DNA from: Xestospongia bergquistia
Taxonomy: Eukaryota > Porifera > Demospongiae > Haplosclerida > Petrosiidae
Reading direction: 5' to 3'
Assembly (NCBI GenBank): GCA_963965975.1
Contig: OZ014417.1
Span: forward strand, 7,188,821 to 7,252,820
DNA length: 64,000 nt
Shown here: one piece after another, positions 12,501-26,700 of the stretch
How the letters are laid out: each line of letters starts with the position of its first letter
Position numbering within the stretch: position 1 is the first letter of the stretch
Program-made: the position numbers and the translations under genes
The notes under the pieces: model-generated
The model's database searches: none
Seen by the model: only the letters and a program-made list of their open reading frames with translations
Told to the model about the DNA's origin: nothing

Positions 12501-15500
12501 TAAAATGTTGCCAATCTTTGCTAAAAAAAATAAAAGTGATTTCTATTTACACAAACACACGATGGTAGCAATCCTACATGTACATACAATAGATGGATAC
12601 TTTAAAAATACTATTGGACTCCTGTTGTAAAGTTGATGAAATGATTTATAAGCAACATCTACTATTCTACAAAGATATAGACAAACAAATAGGACATTAC
12701 CAATGACTGGTTCACAAGCAACTGCTGCAGTTTGTTGAGAAGTACAAGAGTTGAGTAAATCCCCGTTAATTGGAGTACAATTAGAGAAGGAACCCTCGGC
12801 TCCATTACATTGTAAACCAGCTAGAACAGGAGGATAGGAGTTGCCACCAAATAAACCAGCTGTCAAATTTTGAGCCACTATAAATGGAATAAATAAATAC
12901 TTGTAAATTAAAACAGTAACAGTTGAAAGTAGTAGTCTGTAATAGATTATTTCCATTTCATTGTTATTTATTAACATTTTGTACATGTATTTATAACACA
13001 GCATTACATATAGGACAACAAATAATACCGAACATTTTATTAAATCAGTTTTAGCAAACTAGCTTGTGGTATTTTAAAGTTCTATCTTTATATGTAAACC
13101 TCTATTATTTTATTATCCACAAATGGTTTATAGCTCACAGTTTCTGTTAAATCCTGCAAGTGCACATGATACTGCAGCATCTTGTTGATCAAAGTTAGTA
13201 CCACAGATAGTTCTCCATTCACCAAAGTAACAGAACTCCACTCTACCAGTATAGTTGTTAGGACCATCTGCTATCCTGACTGTTCCATGTCGACACATAC
13301 GTGGCACTGTAGAATAGATAAATGAATGAATGGATTGATGGAGGGATTATAGATGGATGGATGTAAAAAGTGGGTGGATGAACAGAAGCAATGACATATG
13401 TATCCATTTTCTAACTTACCATCTCTACAGGACAGGAATACTACACCCCCTTGGTTATCACATGTGTTATTACTCATGGACTGAGTGAAGTTACAGTTGT
13501 CATATTGACTGAAGATAGGACAAGTGATACTAGTAGCTACTCTTGTATTCATTGGTGTAGTATAGTTAGCAAGAGTACCAGCTACAGGTCCAAGTGTATA
13601 ATCTATAAGATGACAAAACAATTAGGACAACTTCATTTTGTTTACAATTGAAATAGACATTTTTCTTCCATACTATTATAATTTATTACAATAATAATTT
13701 GCTACAATTCCTCTTCTCAGTTATAATAACTTTATGGTAGTAGTCAAGACATACTTGATATTTTGTTATTATAGCTAGTCACATTACAATTGCATAAAAC
13801 AATGATTCAAACAGCTGATAAAAGAATTATATTTAGTGTACAACTATATATATATAATTATACATATTACTATTAATTACCTATTATATATAATTATATA
13901 TTTTACTATTAATTACCTATTATATATAATTATATATTTTACTATTAATTACCTATTATATATAATTATATACGTTACTATTAATTACCTATTATATATA
14001 ATTATAGATGTTACTATTAATTACCTATTATATATAACTATATATTTTACTATTAAGCTAACACACTTAGGTGGACAATGCCCCTATAATAACTGACCAT
14101 AATATCCTGATCTGGTACAGATATAACGTAGGGAAATGTTACTAGCACCATCTCTACATATTGGTATGTATTCATTATTATCACAGATCTCAATAAAACC
14201 AGATTGGATGTTATCATTGTTTATTTGACCATTTCCACCAGCAGTGAATGTAAGATCACGTTGATAACAGACATAATCTAAAAAAGAGAATAATAATTAA
14301 TAATGTAATGTATGGCCCATGAAGTTAAATCTATGGAATGATTCAAATACTGTTATATTAAGGAAAAGTATCTTTATTGTTATTTACTAGCTTTATAATG
14401 ATATGACATTATACATGTATAATTACACGAGCATTAGATGAATTTTGTTATATTGCATAATTTGAACTATATACTGTATTACTACTGATTACTGTACTTA
14501 CTGTTAATACAAGAGATGATACTATTACCACCATATGCAGAACAAGTTGTATCATTAGTAATTGTAACATTGCAGTTGTCAAGATTACTTCCAGTTATTG
14601 GACAAGTGATGTTTGTAATGACATTCTGTCTAGTATTAATGCCATAGATTTCTGTGTCACCAAAAATGGGATATGGGAACCCAATATAATTTTGACCACA
14701 TACACGATTGACAATTGATGGAGCTTTAGTGGAGAAAGAGAGAGAGAATTAAATGCTTTTATTATTTTTTAGTAACTCACTTAAAGTATTGTTACAGAAT
14801 GAAGCATAGTATTCTTGTCTGCTACTGACACAAACTTCAGGTCGACCAATATTAAAAGAAAAGCCCATTGGATTTCTACCATAGCTACTAAATAAGAACA
14901 TGTTAGTAGAGTACCCAGGACACCTAGTATTATCTGAGTAAGAGTGAGTGAGGAGGGAGAATCATAAGAGAGCAAGTATTCATATCACTTACTTCGACGG
15001 CATTGTAATATGACATCCACTTGTTCATCTACACAGTTTGAAGCATTAGCTGGAACTGCATTGTTAGTACAATCAGATAGTGAATAAGAGTTATTACTAC
15101 ACACAAAGTTAGAGTAGATTCTGTCAGTGTTAGATGACCCATACAAAGTGGAATTATAAGTTAGGAATGTACCATCTGAATATAGAGATAAAAGAGAAAT
15201 AGTTCATTCATCCACCTATCAATTCTTTCCATCCATTTATCTTATTGAATACATACTTCTAAAGTTGTAGTTAATATCAGAACATGCTAAGTCAGCAAAC
15301 TGTTGACTCAAACTACTAGTATTACAGACTGAAGTCCAACGACTATCAATGCACACTTGAAGTAGACCAGACACTAGAGCATCACCATTAGGAAGATAGC
15401 TCACTCTTTGATTGATTATGCGAGCATTACCACTATAACATTCTAGGAAGGAAAAGATAAACAATCAGTTCTAACTAACATCTTTTGTAACATGACTAAT

Positions 15501-18500
15501 GTTTAACTAACAAATGTCCTAAGTAACTTTATCTTATCATAATATTTACTTACCTTCAGTACAGCGTACTGCAACTCGTCCACTGGGGCATTGGTCAATA
15601 GTAGATACGTTATATGTACAACCAGCAAGACTATAGCCACTATTGCGACATGAGACATTAGTAAGGACAATACCACTCTCACTCATGCTATAATGAGATG
15701 ACCATGGCACAATAGAATAGGTAGCACCTAAAAATAGAATATTTCATATAATGAAAATATTTGAAACTATAGTTAGCAGTAGCTTAAACTACAGGACATT
15801 CAAAATTATAACTATTTAGTTTAATTGAATATCTAAGTCTTAATTTAAACATAATAAAATTCTTACTAAAACCTTTAGCTATCAACTAATATGTATCAGT
15901 CATTAATATACTATAAAATTCTCTAACTATAGCTATAATACCTGAAGACAAGTAGTAACCTTGATCTTCACATGCACGAGTCACTAGAGTAGTAATATTC
16001 AGATAATCAGCACAGATATCAACATAGGTCTCATTGTAACATGTAGTCAGGCGCCCAATGGTCTCTCTACCACTAATATAATATCCAATGGAGGAGTAAT
16101 TACTCAGGGAGACAGAATTACTTGAACAGACAGGGGAAGGTGTAGGAACTAAATGAGACATAAAAGGATGGAGGGAAAGAGAAATAAATAAATGTCAATA
16201 GTTGTTATCTTCTTACCTCTTCTACAGGAGAATATAGCAATACCATCATATGTAGAACAGTCAGCTTGAGTGATATTGAATGAGCATGAGCCAATGTAAG
16301 TGCTGAAACAAGAAATGTTAATGACTACATAATCACTGTAGTAAGTAGAGTAATCACTAGGACTTCCTAGTAATGTAGAAAATACTGGCACTGGAGAGAG
16401 AGAAAGAAAGAGAAATTACTTTCCATCGCTCTAACATTAAAGTAAACTGTAATTCTACAGTACATAATGTTATCTATTAAATACCTGAACCAGATGAAAT
16501 ACTATTGCAAAAGAATTGAGCAAATGTGTTGTTATTAATAGCACTCATACACACTGGAGTGTACTGTCTAATTGAAGGACACACCTCTACACGACCAGTC
16601 TCAACATATCCACCATTGTTGAAATAAAAGTAGCTTCTATTACCAAATCGTGCATCATAATTGGAGTAACATGGAGTAGACGGTATTGGAACTATAGGTA
16701 GAAGATAATTGATATCAATTTGGCAACAGTAGAATATTCTTTATAAGTAAGGAACATTGCATCTATGATGCTCTTACCATTTCTGCCAGAACATAGAACA
16801 ACATAGTCTAGTTCTCCAGTATAACATGATAGAGCAGTAGCAAAATTAGCAGTACAATCATTAATACTAGTAGAATATGAAGGACAGCTAAAATTTCTAT
16901 AGTATGGAGTTCTAGGAGGACTGATCCCATAGAGAGATGAATTAGATGGTAAGAGAATACCAACTATACAATGAGAGATACAGTTATGAAGACACACACA
17001 TTAATGTATGAACTTCTAGTAGTAAATAATTCTAATTGTAATACTTACACTGATAGCCTGCATCTCTACAGATATAAAATGGGCTATTAGGATTGTTAGA
17101 TCCATCATTACACAGGGATGCCCAAGACCCCAAAACACAACGTTGTGGAATACCACCAAAAGCACTGCTTCCATTGATAATTGTAGTAAAGTTATTGTAT
17201 AATCTGAAATCACCATCACGACATACTATCAAAAGAATAGAGTAAGTGTAATAGTGTTAGATAGAGAGGAAAAGAAAGAGTGAGAAAGAGATTTCTACAT
17301 ACTTCTTTGACAGGTGATAGTAGCATAGTCTCCTCCATAATTCTTACAACCCATATTACTAGAAACAGTAGTATTAGTACAATTGAAGGAGTCAGAACAA
17401 GTCAGTTGAGTTATTACTGTTGTTATATTTGTGGTATTAGCTAGAGGAGGGGTCATGATACCAGAAGGTGTCCCAACAAATCCATCTAAGAAAACAAATA
17501 CCAGGTAGTAAGAAACAAATATAGAATACATCATCACATCATCTTACTAATTGTATATAATACTTTTTTTTGTTTTACAAGCACTAAGATTCTTGATGCA
17601 ATAACAACACTCAACACCTTATATCTACTACATTCATTATACATCTTACAATTAAAAAAATCTGTTCCTGTATTATAACTGTAACAAATGTTGGATCATC
17701 ATATTGAACAGTGCACAAATTGTAATAAATTTAATTCAAATATATTGTGATACCATAGTATATTCATTAGTTAAAAATATTATTGTTATTTGAAGTTGTT
17801 ACTTACAAAGGAAACCAAAAGATAAACATATTGTGTTGAGTTCTGCTGGTCCAAATGTTGTTGAGTTACAAAGAGGGACAAAGTCTCCATTAAAACATGT
17901 TATGGGACGTCCTGTGAGATAAGAAACATTATTGCTAACAGTTGTATTGATGGCATTGCTGAAATTGAACTGAAGAGGATAGCAGGAAGGGAAATCTAAA
18001 AGAAAGAATGACAGTAAATAGTTAACTGGAATAAACAATTAAGTTAAACAGACAAATGCTCAAACAGTATATGAAGATACAAACTCAAACTACAAACAGA
18101 GAACTCATTACAACAAATAAATGATATATTATAAAAAAACAAGGTACTGGTTTAAAACTAAAACAAATAATTAATTAATAAACTATAAAAACTCAAAATA
18201 AACAAGACAAATAAACTGATATATATATATATTATATATTCCCTTACATGTCACACATTGTATTACTGCTGGTCCACCATATCCAGAACAACTACTCACG
18301 GTATTGACATTATTAGAACATGATGTTAGATTAACAGCACTTGGTGGACAAGTAAAGTTAGAGTAATAAAAATTGTAGAAATTATAAGTTTGACTAACAT
18401 ATTGAGTTGTGACAAAACCAACTATAAAAGAAAAGGATAAATAATTAAATGAAGAGATGGTAGACAAGGTTGATGAATAGATGAGTAAATAAATGAAGAC

Positions 18501-19522
18501 AAAGGTGTTATCTATTGGTTCAGTTACTTACCATGATGTCTATTATACTGACATATTAGGTTTGCTTCATGGTTAGTGAAACCATTTCTACACACTTGAC
18601 CATATGCATTTTTTAAACACAACACAACCTGATAGAAAATACTATATTGAGTAGTCTCATATCGATAGTCAAGATAGTTCAAATTAGGTTGGAATTGTTG
18701 ACATGGTCGTGGTACTAAGAGAGAGAGAGAGATTAATCCTCCACACTACTAATACAAACTTACAGTTCACACATGTGATAACAGGAGTATTAGGAAAGGA
18801 CTGACAGCCATTGGTACTTGAAAACACCTCACGATTACAACTAGAGAGATCATAGTTCAAAACTGGACATGTCAAATTAGATATAACAGTAGTGGCTATA
18901 CTGTTTACACCAAAGTCAGATGTATTACCAATAATAGGATAAGGACGACCACCTATAAAGAAAATAAATTGTTAAAATACAAATGTGTGTTTATAACTCT
19001 ATCTATTACTCCAGATAAAAATGATATACACATATAGTAATCCTATAAATATTATTAATTTAGAGATACTTTTATCTGGCAGTACAGTTTGTAAATGCTC
19101 TAGAAATTTTAAATGCATAATAATATAATTAGTTATATAAAGTCAATGTCTTCTTTAATTTAATGTAAAGTTTAGAAAAGTCTTCTAATTATAATCCAAT
19201 AAATATAATCTGATGTCATTCATTATTTTCTATAACTCAGTTATATAGTATTACTAGACTATAGAGCTAGTCAGTATCTATATAGTATACTACACTAACC
19301 ATAATATCCTCGACTAGAGCCACAGAAAGTCACAGTTTCTGTTTGATTTAAGTCTGTACAGAATGGAGCATAGCTACCATTTACACAAATCTCTGGTCTT
19401 CCAATTATAAAAGATGTACTGTTAAAATATGTTCCATAGCCTTGTTCAGCTAAACGAGTGCTATCAGATGAGCAAGAATCTAGTTGAGAAGCTAAAAGCA
19501 ACAACAAAAAAAACAAAGATAT

Positions 19523-19571
<49 letters not shown>

Positions 19572-20978
19572 TGACATAGAGAGACAAAGAGAGACACAAA
19601 GAGAGACAGAGACTTACAAACACAAGTAATAACAGCAGGTCCTCCATTATTATTACATCCATTAGTACTAGTAGTCAAATTATAAAAGCAACTATAATCA
19701 TTCCAAGAGGTTACACCAGAGTTACAAGAAAGGTTGTACACACCAGTAGAAGTATAGTCATAACGAAATTGATTCCCTTGACCAAACAAAGCATAAGGAT
19801 AGCCTACATAACTACTGCCTAGAGAAGTCTGACAGAGAACATTAGCCACTTCAGCTGTTAGTCCATTATTACAGACATCAGTGTAAGTTCTATTAACACA
19901 AACTTGAACATTTCCAATCTGATAAGTAGTTCCATTAGGGTATTGTCCATTGACATAGGAAGTTGAATAATAGTTGTCACCAAATCTCACACTAGGAGAA
20001 TAGCACGTGTCTCTGGATAAAATTGAAGCTAAAAGAAGTTAAAAATAATTGTTAACCTTTATATTTACAATTCAACCATCTGTTTACTGACCATTCACCT
20101 ATTAATCTATTTACTTATACACTATTATTTATCCATCAATTCATCCATACCATCATAACAATAGAGTACAGCACTGTCCATATTGTTAGTACACAATGTA
20201 TTGTTAAGTTGGATAGAACAAGATGAAGGATCGGAATAAGAGTAGTACTGAGGACAAGAGAGATTCAGGTACATACTAGCATTGCTCATACCACCAGAAG
20301 GATTACTAGAGACAACACTACCATCTATAAAGAAAGTATCAACATCACTACTTAATACAATTGTAGATAAGTATATGATATTCCTTTATCAATGATATAA
20401 TAGAAATGTTTTAATATGCACTTACTTGCATAGCCAAATTGTCGGCAAAATATCATGGCATCCATCTCTGTGATACTTCCACAACAAACTGAGCCCCATC
20501 GTCCTGAATCACAAAATTCTATAAAACCATAAGTTCCTGAAGTGCCATTTTCATAATAGCTAATAGAGGTTTGTGTGAGACGAACTTGACCATAATTTCT
20601 GCATTCTGTAATATATAAGGTACAATTTGTAATTAATAATACAAACTAGTAGTAGTACCAAGTAAATGATAAATGTTTACAATATTAACTAATTATGCTT
20701 ATAATTGTTAATTCTAGTTATAAACTAATATTCAAATTACACAATTTAGGCATTAGATTATATAGAGTCTCATCTCTATAATTATATAGTATAGATATTA
20801 CCTCCTGTACAGTTAACTGTTAAAGGTTGAGCAGTACATTGTCCCATACGGATAGTTTGATTACAATTGAAAGAAGAGAATCCACCACTCCTGGGATCAT
20901 TTTGACAGTAATGAAGCACAACATTAAGATTAGAGTCAGCTGAAGAGTATATTATATTATAAGGGATGATTGTGTAGT

Positions 20979-21028
<50 letters not shown>

Positions 21029-23684
21029 TAAAATACTAGCAACAATAACAACAATGATATCTTACTTGAGATATAAGAACTTTGATCACTGCAGGCTGTA
21101 CTAGTAAAGTATTCAGAATATGATGTATCGCTGCAGACATCAACAAAATTGCTATCAATACAAACTACAACTCGACCAGTATAGGCAAATGGACCCAGAG
21201 GTGACTCATATTGAGAGTAATTAGCTAGAGTAACATAGCTACCACTACATTCAGTATCAGAGGTTCCTAAAACATATTAAGACAATGACATGTCCAGTAA
21301 ATTGACATTAGTCCATCTATCTTGTCTGAAGAACCATTCATCATTTCCTTTGTTCAACTATTCTATCAAATCACTTACCCAACCACTCATTCAATTCATC
21401 CATTAAATCATCCAACCATTCATCACTTTATCATCTCTCTTTCTTACTCATCCACCCAATCACCAATCCATACATCTATAGCCATTCACTTACTCTCAAT
21501 ACAAGTCAGTACAGACTCATCACCATATGAACCACATCCTCCATTACCCATTGTATAGTTACATCCACTAATGTCATTAGCTTCAGGAGAACAAACAATA
21601 TTTGTTATTACTTCATTTTCATATACATAATAGTCTGAGGGCTTTCCAATATATTGACCCCAAAGAACTTGATAATTACCTATAATAGAATATTATATTA
21701 TATACAATAGTTATGGGACATTAATGTTCACTAAAGAAGATATACATAATATTGATGAAACATTATTTTATTCACATATCCATGCATGCTATGCCCCACC
21801 CCCATGATTGCAAAAGCTATCATTGTTAATTAAAAACTAGAGAACCATTCAGCCAAATCTAGAATTTGTTTCAATTAAGAACTTATTCTATTGAAGATTA
21901 AGGCATATATATTTTAAAGGTAAAGTCACAAAAATATCAGCAGACTATGCATTACAAGCACAGCTTGATGTTAATGGGAGAACATGTAATTTTTACTCAC
22001 TACAGTTAGTTAAACAGTACGTTGGTTAGTAAACAATAATTGTCTTCCTATCAATTCTGGTCCTCAATACAACAAAAGAATAGAATATACAACAAAAACT
22101 GTAATGTGTCTATCTGTTACAAATCAAGCAAAGGTGGTAGTATCTGATATACTCATGTGATATCAAAATATAAATATTGTTTTTTTATGTTGGTCAAATT
22201 CTCACCAGAAACAGCATTATCACAAACACCATCCAAGGCCTCTGTGTCTGGTAGGGAACCTCCTGTAGTATTCAATCCTTGGCTACATACTTGATAGAAA
22301 GTATCATTGACACAGACCTCTACACGACCAGTTCGTATTGAAGTATTATTGGAAAATGAGAAAGTACTACTGTTACGAAGAGTAAAGAGACCAGCACAAG
22401 CTGGAGTGACTGAGGAAGGAAGGTTACATCATAATTTTGAATGCAATACATTTATTTAAAATTCAGAATTTAAAGGAGAGCAAAGTTAGGACCATTAATT
22501 AGCTAATTAGTAATGCTAAGAGATAAATGAAAGTTTGTTTAGGTTAAAATGTCAAATACACTCAGCTAGACCCTCCCCTTGGCTGATACATGAGAAGGGT
22601 CTACTGCAATATATCAGAGAACTTATAACAAAGCTTACTTCCTACCACCCACACATATAATCTGAGTAATGAAATCAGATTGGTCAACTTAAATTTAATC
22701 AATCGTGATCTTTGCTAGACCCTTCTCATGCATCAGCAAAGAGGAGGGTATAACTTGTTAGACTACACATACACACACACTCTCTCTTTATATAAATATA
22801 TTTATCTTACTTCGAGTACAAGTGGCATAGATGGTAGAATATTGAGAAGTACATGAGCTGTTATTAGTATTTGTAGTAGTACTGATATTACACATTGGTA
22901 GAAGAGAATAGTTAGATGGACAATTAATGGAATCAATGATAGGACCAGCATTTGATCTAGATGTTGTATAATAGGATGATCCATCTAGTAAAAGGAACAA
23001 AGAAGAGAATTAATTTGGCATACAATGTAAGTGAAGCAATAATATAAGAATAGTAAAACAGATTTGGTAATCAGTAGATTAATCAGTAAAATAAATAATA
23101 TAATTATGTTCCTGGATGACCCAATCAAATTTTAAAAATTTATTTGTTTAATATCAATGCTACAGAGTAATGAGCATTATATTGATACAAATATTAACCT
23201 CAGCTGTCAGGCTCAGCATGAAACTCATAAATTAAATGTACTCTATACAGAGAGGGAATTTAAGTTACACATAAATAATTACCATACAGAGATGATGTAT
23301 ATATTATATTGTACATATATTTGTACATGTATATTATAGTCTACAAACTGCAGTATACAAAGAATATGATGTCTGGTTCTTACTGTAATAGTTCAGTTGA
23401 TGACAGGTAGCATTTACTACAGCAGTAGCATTGAGATTGGCATCACTGTGACCACAGACATAATGATATTCATTGTTATAACAGACCTGCAGATAACCAT
23501 TAATTCTTTGGACACGTCCACGGTAATCAATATTGGAGTTGGTATTGTTGGAAAAAAGTCTAACATCTCCATTACTACAGATTGGAACAGGTATGACTGT
23601 AAGAATAATAAATATGACATTAGAATAAATAGGTTTGTTGCTATTTACTATATTTGTTTGACTGCATGCAAACTCACAGACACA

Positions 23685-23720
<36 letters not shown>

Positions 23721-26700
23721 CTTTTACCTCGTTCACATTGAATGTATAAGGTAGCATTATAACTACTACAGAGACCATCAGTAGTTGTGTTAATAGAACA
23801 ATCAGAGAAGGAGTTAACATTCACAGGACAATTAATGGTATCAATGATGGGATTATTTTGTGATAAAGAAATAGAATAGTAAGTACGAGCTGAAAAGAAA
23901 AGAAAAATTATAAAATCAAATTTGTAACTAAAGTTATATGTTCCAAACGTAAAATTATGCTTATAAAAAAGTACAGAAAGATCTACAGTGTTTGTTAAAA
24001 TTAAATAATTGAGTTGGACTAACAATAAACCCTCATCCAATTATTAAACAATAATTTATCAACATAAATCAATAATGTACATTTACTCTCTATAATACAG
24101 TAACATTATTAAGTATATAACTTACAGCTATAACCTAAGAATTGACAGGCACTCTGTGTTACATTATTTAGATTATAGTTGATATCACTCTGAGCAGCAC
24201 ACACAAAACGATATCGATCATTAGTACATATTCGAAGATATCCATTAATATACTCAACAAGTCCACGAGAATCAGTTAAGTTATAAGTAGAATTGACATA
24301 AAGTTGAATTTGACCATCACTACATGTTTCTATAGCTAAAGAAAGTGATAAAATATGACTCTTTGTGATTTAATATGTCTAACAATGATAAAATATGACA
24401 TGATACATTATGTCTTATATATTACTCATTATGACACATTATGAGATGTTATAGTCATTATGATTATGACTCATCATGACACAATATGACTCTTAAACAT
24501 ATAATACTTACAGTTAAGACATGCTATAATAGCCACATCATCATGAGAAGTACATTCTCCAGTATTTGTAATACCAATACTACAAGAAGATAGATTAGTA
24601 GTAGATTGTGGACAAGAGATAGTGTCAATAATAGTGCCTGGAGAATATGGTCCACTGTTTGGAATAATATAGGCAACTAATAGAGAGAGAATAATACCAA
24701 TAATATTTAGTTGTTAATATTGAATATAATTAATATAATACTGATTCTTTACACATTGACTAAAATCAGCCATCTTTTCAATTCTATTGTAATAGCTATG
24801 CATATTGCTACTAATAATTTAATTCTATATATACATGTGATGTATTCCATATATATTTTATATAATATACATGTGTAATAATAATTATAGCTTTTCCAAT
24901 TTTCCATGTACGTTGGATAAATAACAACACTAACATTATTAATAATAGGAAGAGTACACTTACCATCTCTATATCCCAAGTCAGTACAAACAATTTGTGC
25001 AATTGTATCATCAATAGAAGCAAAGGTATTATTAGCACAGATACTGTAGTATGTTCCATTATAACACACTTGTAGGTAACCACCAAAGCCTTGATATGGA
25101 AAGCCATCACTAGGACGAAGTGATGACTGATATTGTATTCTGTACTGGCCATTGTAGGAGCATTCAGATGGTGATGGAGTGGGGGTAGGTGGAGTAGTTG
25201 AAACTGAGAGAGAGACAGAGAGACAGAGAGAGGGAAAGAATCAATTATTCACATATTTATACTCTCACTTACTACTTGTACAAGAGATAACGGCATCACC
25301 ACCATAACTATTACAGCTATCAGTACTAACAACCATGGCAGTAGCAAAGTTACATGAATAGTATTCAGTACAGTTCAAGAAAATAAGGACTTGTTGAGCA
25401 TTTGTAGAGTTTCCATACATATCTCTAGAACCACCAATAGGATAAGTGTAGATAAATCGATCTATGGTAAGAAATGAAATAATAAAAGTAACTAATAATG
25501 TCATATTATAATGATATTACAATGAACTGCTTTACTAGTTAACTGTTGTTATATGTATGTAATGTACAATTAATACCATTCTTGTTAATTTCCTTTACTA
25601 TAATAGCTAGATATACTACAGTATATATATCAGTAATATTTACTGTTGTATCCATATGAACTGTAGCAGATATATTCAGCTAATGTTTGGTCTAGAGCAT
25701 CATTACACACTGGAGTATAGGTATCATTGATACATACTTCAACACGACCTATGAAAACACGGCTACCATTGTTGAAATATCCAGAGCCAGTGTTAACAAA
25801 TCTAGTTTGAGTCCCAAAACATTGATATGGTTCTGTAGAGTAAGAAAGTCCATAAAATGCATAAAAAAGTTTCATTTCAATTTTAAACTACATATATAGA
25901 AAATATAGATGCAAGAAGTTGTATAAGATAAACTTTAAAGATACATTCTTTCTTTTTAATCCTTACCTTGTCGACATGTGACTATACCAGCTCCATCATA
26001 ACTTTCACAGCCATTACCAGTTTGATATAAACTCTTACAGACACCAAGATTGAAAGCATTCATTGGACAAGTATAGTTATATATGCCATTAGTGGTCAGA
26101 ACAGGAAAATAATCAGTTGTTTCATTGCCAAACAGTGAATAGTTATAAGCTTCTCCAAGATAATTGACTCCACTACATATATCCATAGCTTCAGATGAAT
26201 GTAATATATTTGAACAGATAGCTGCATAAGTGTAGTTTGGAGTACAATATAAAGGATAACCAATGTGATATTGAGTGCCATTAGAATAGGAGATTGTTGC
26301 TTGATCATTTAGGAACACTGATTGACTTGAGTAACAGTTATTGTCAACTGAGAGAAAGAGAGAGAGAGAGAGAGAGAGCTTGTAAACATATGCACATAAA
26401 GGGACACATGTACATTTGTAAATGTTATGCCAATTTGTTCATTGCATAGCTAGTATCCATGCAAAGTACATACATATAACACTAATACACTATGGTACAT
26501 ACATATAATACTAATACATTATGGTACATACATATAATACTAATACATTATGGTACATACATATAATATCAATAAATTATGGTACATATAATACTAATAC
26601 ATTATGGTACATACATATAATACTAATACATTATGGTACATATAACACTAATACATTATGGTACATACATATAATACTAATACATTATGGTACATACATA

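Noticed and set aside
13836..14096. 86-codon repetitive frame (TINYLLYIII)
   Set aside because: Artefact of a 36-bp minisatellite whose unit is divisible by three, inside a receptor intron.
14781..14975. Hydrophobic minus-strand frame (VLGTLLTCSYLVAM), possible membrane protein
   Set aside because: Out-of-frame reading of the SRCR21a exon; the frame with CPGYSTNMFLF and GRPEVC fits the array and the phase.
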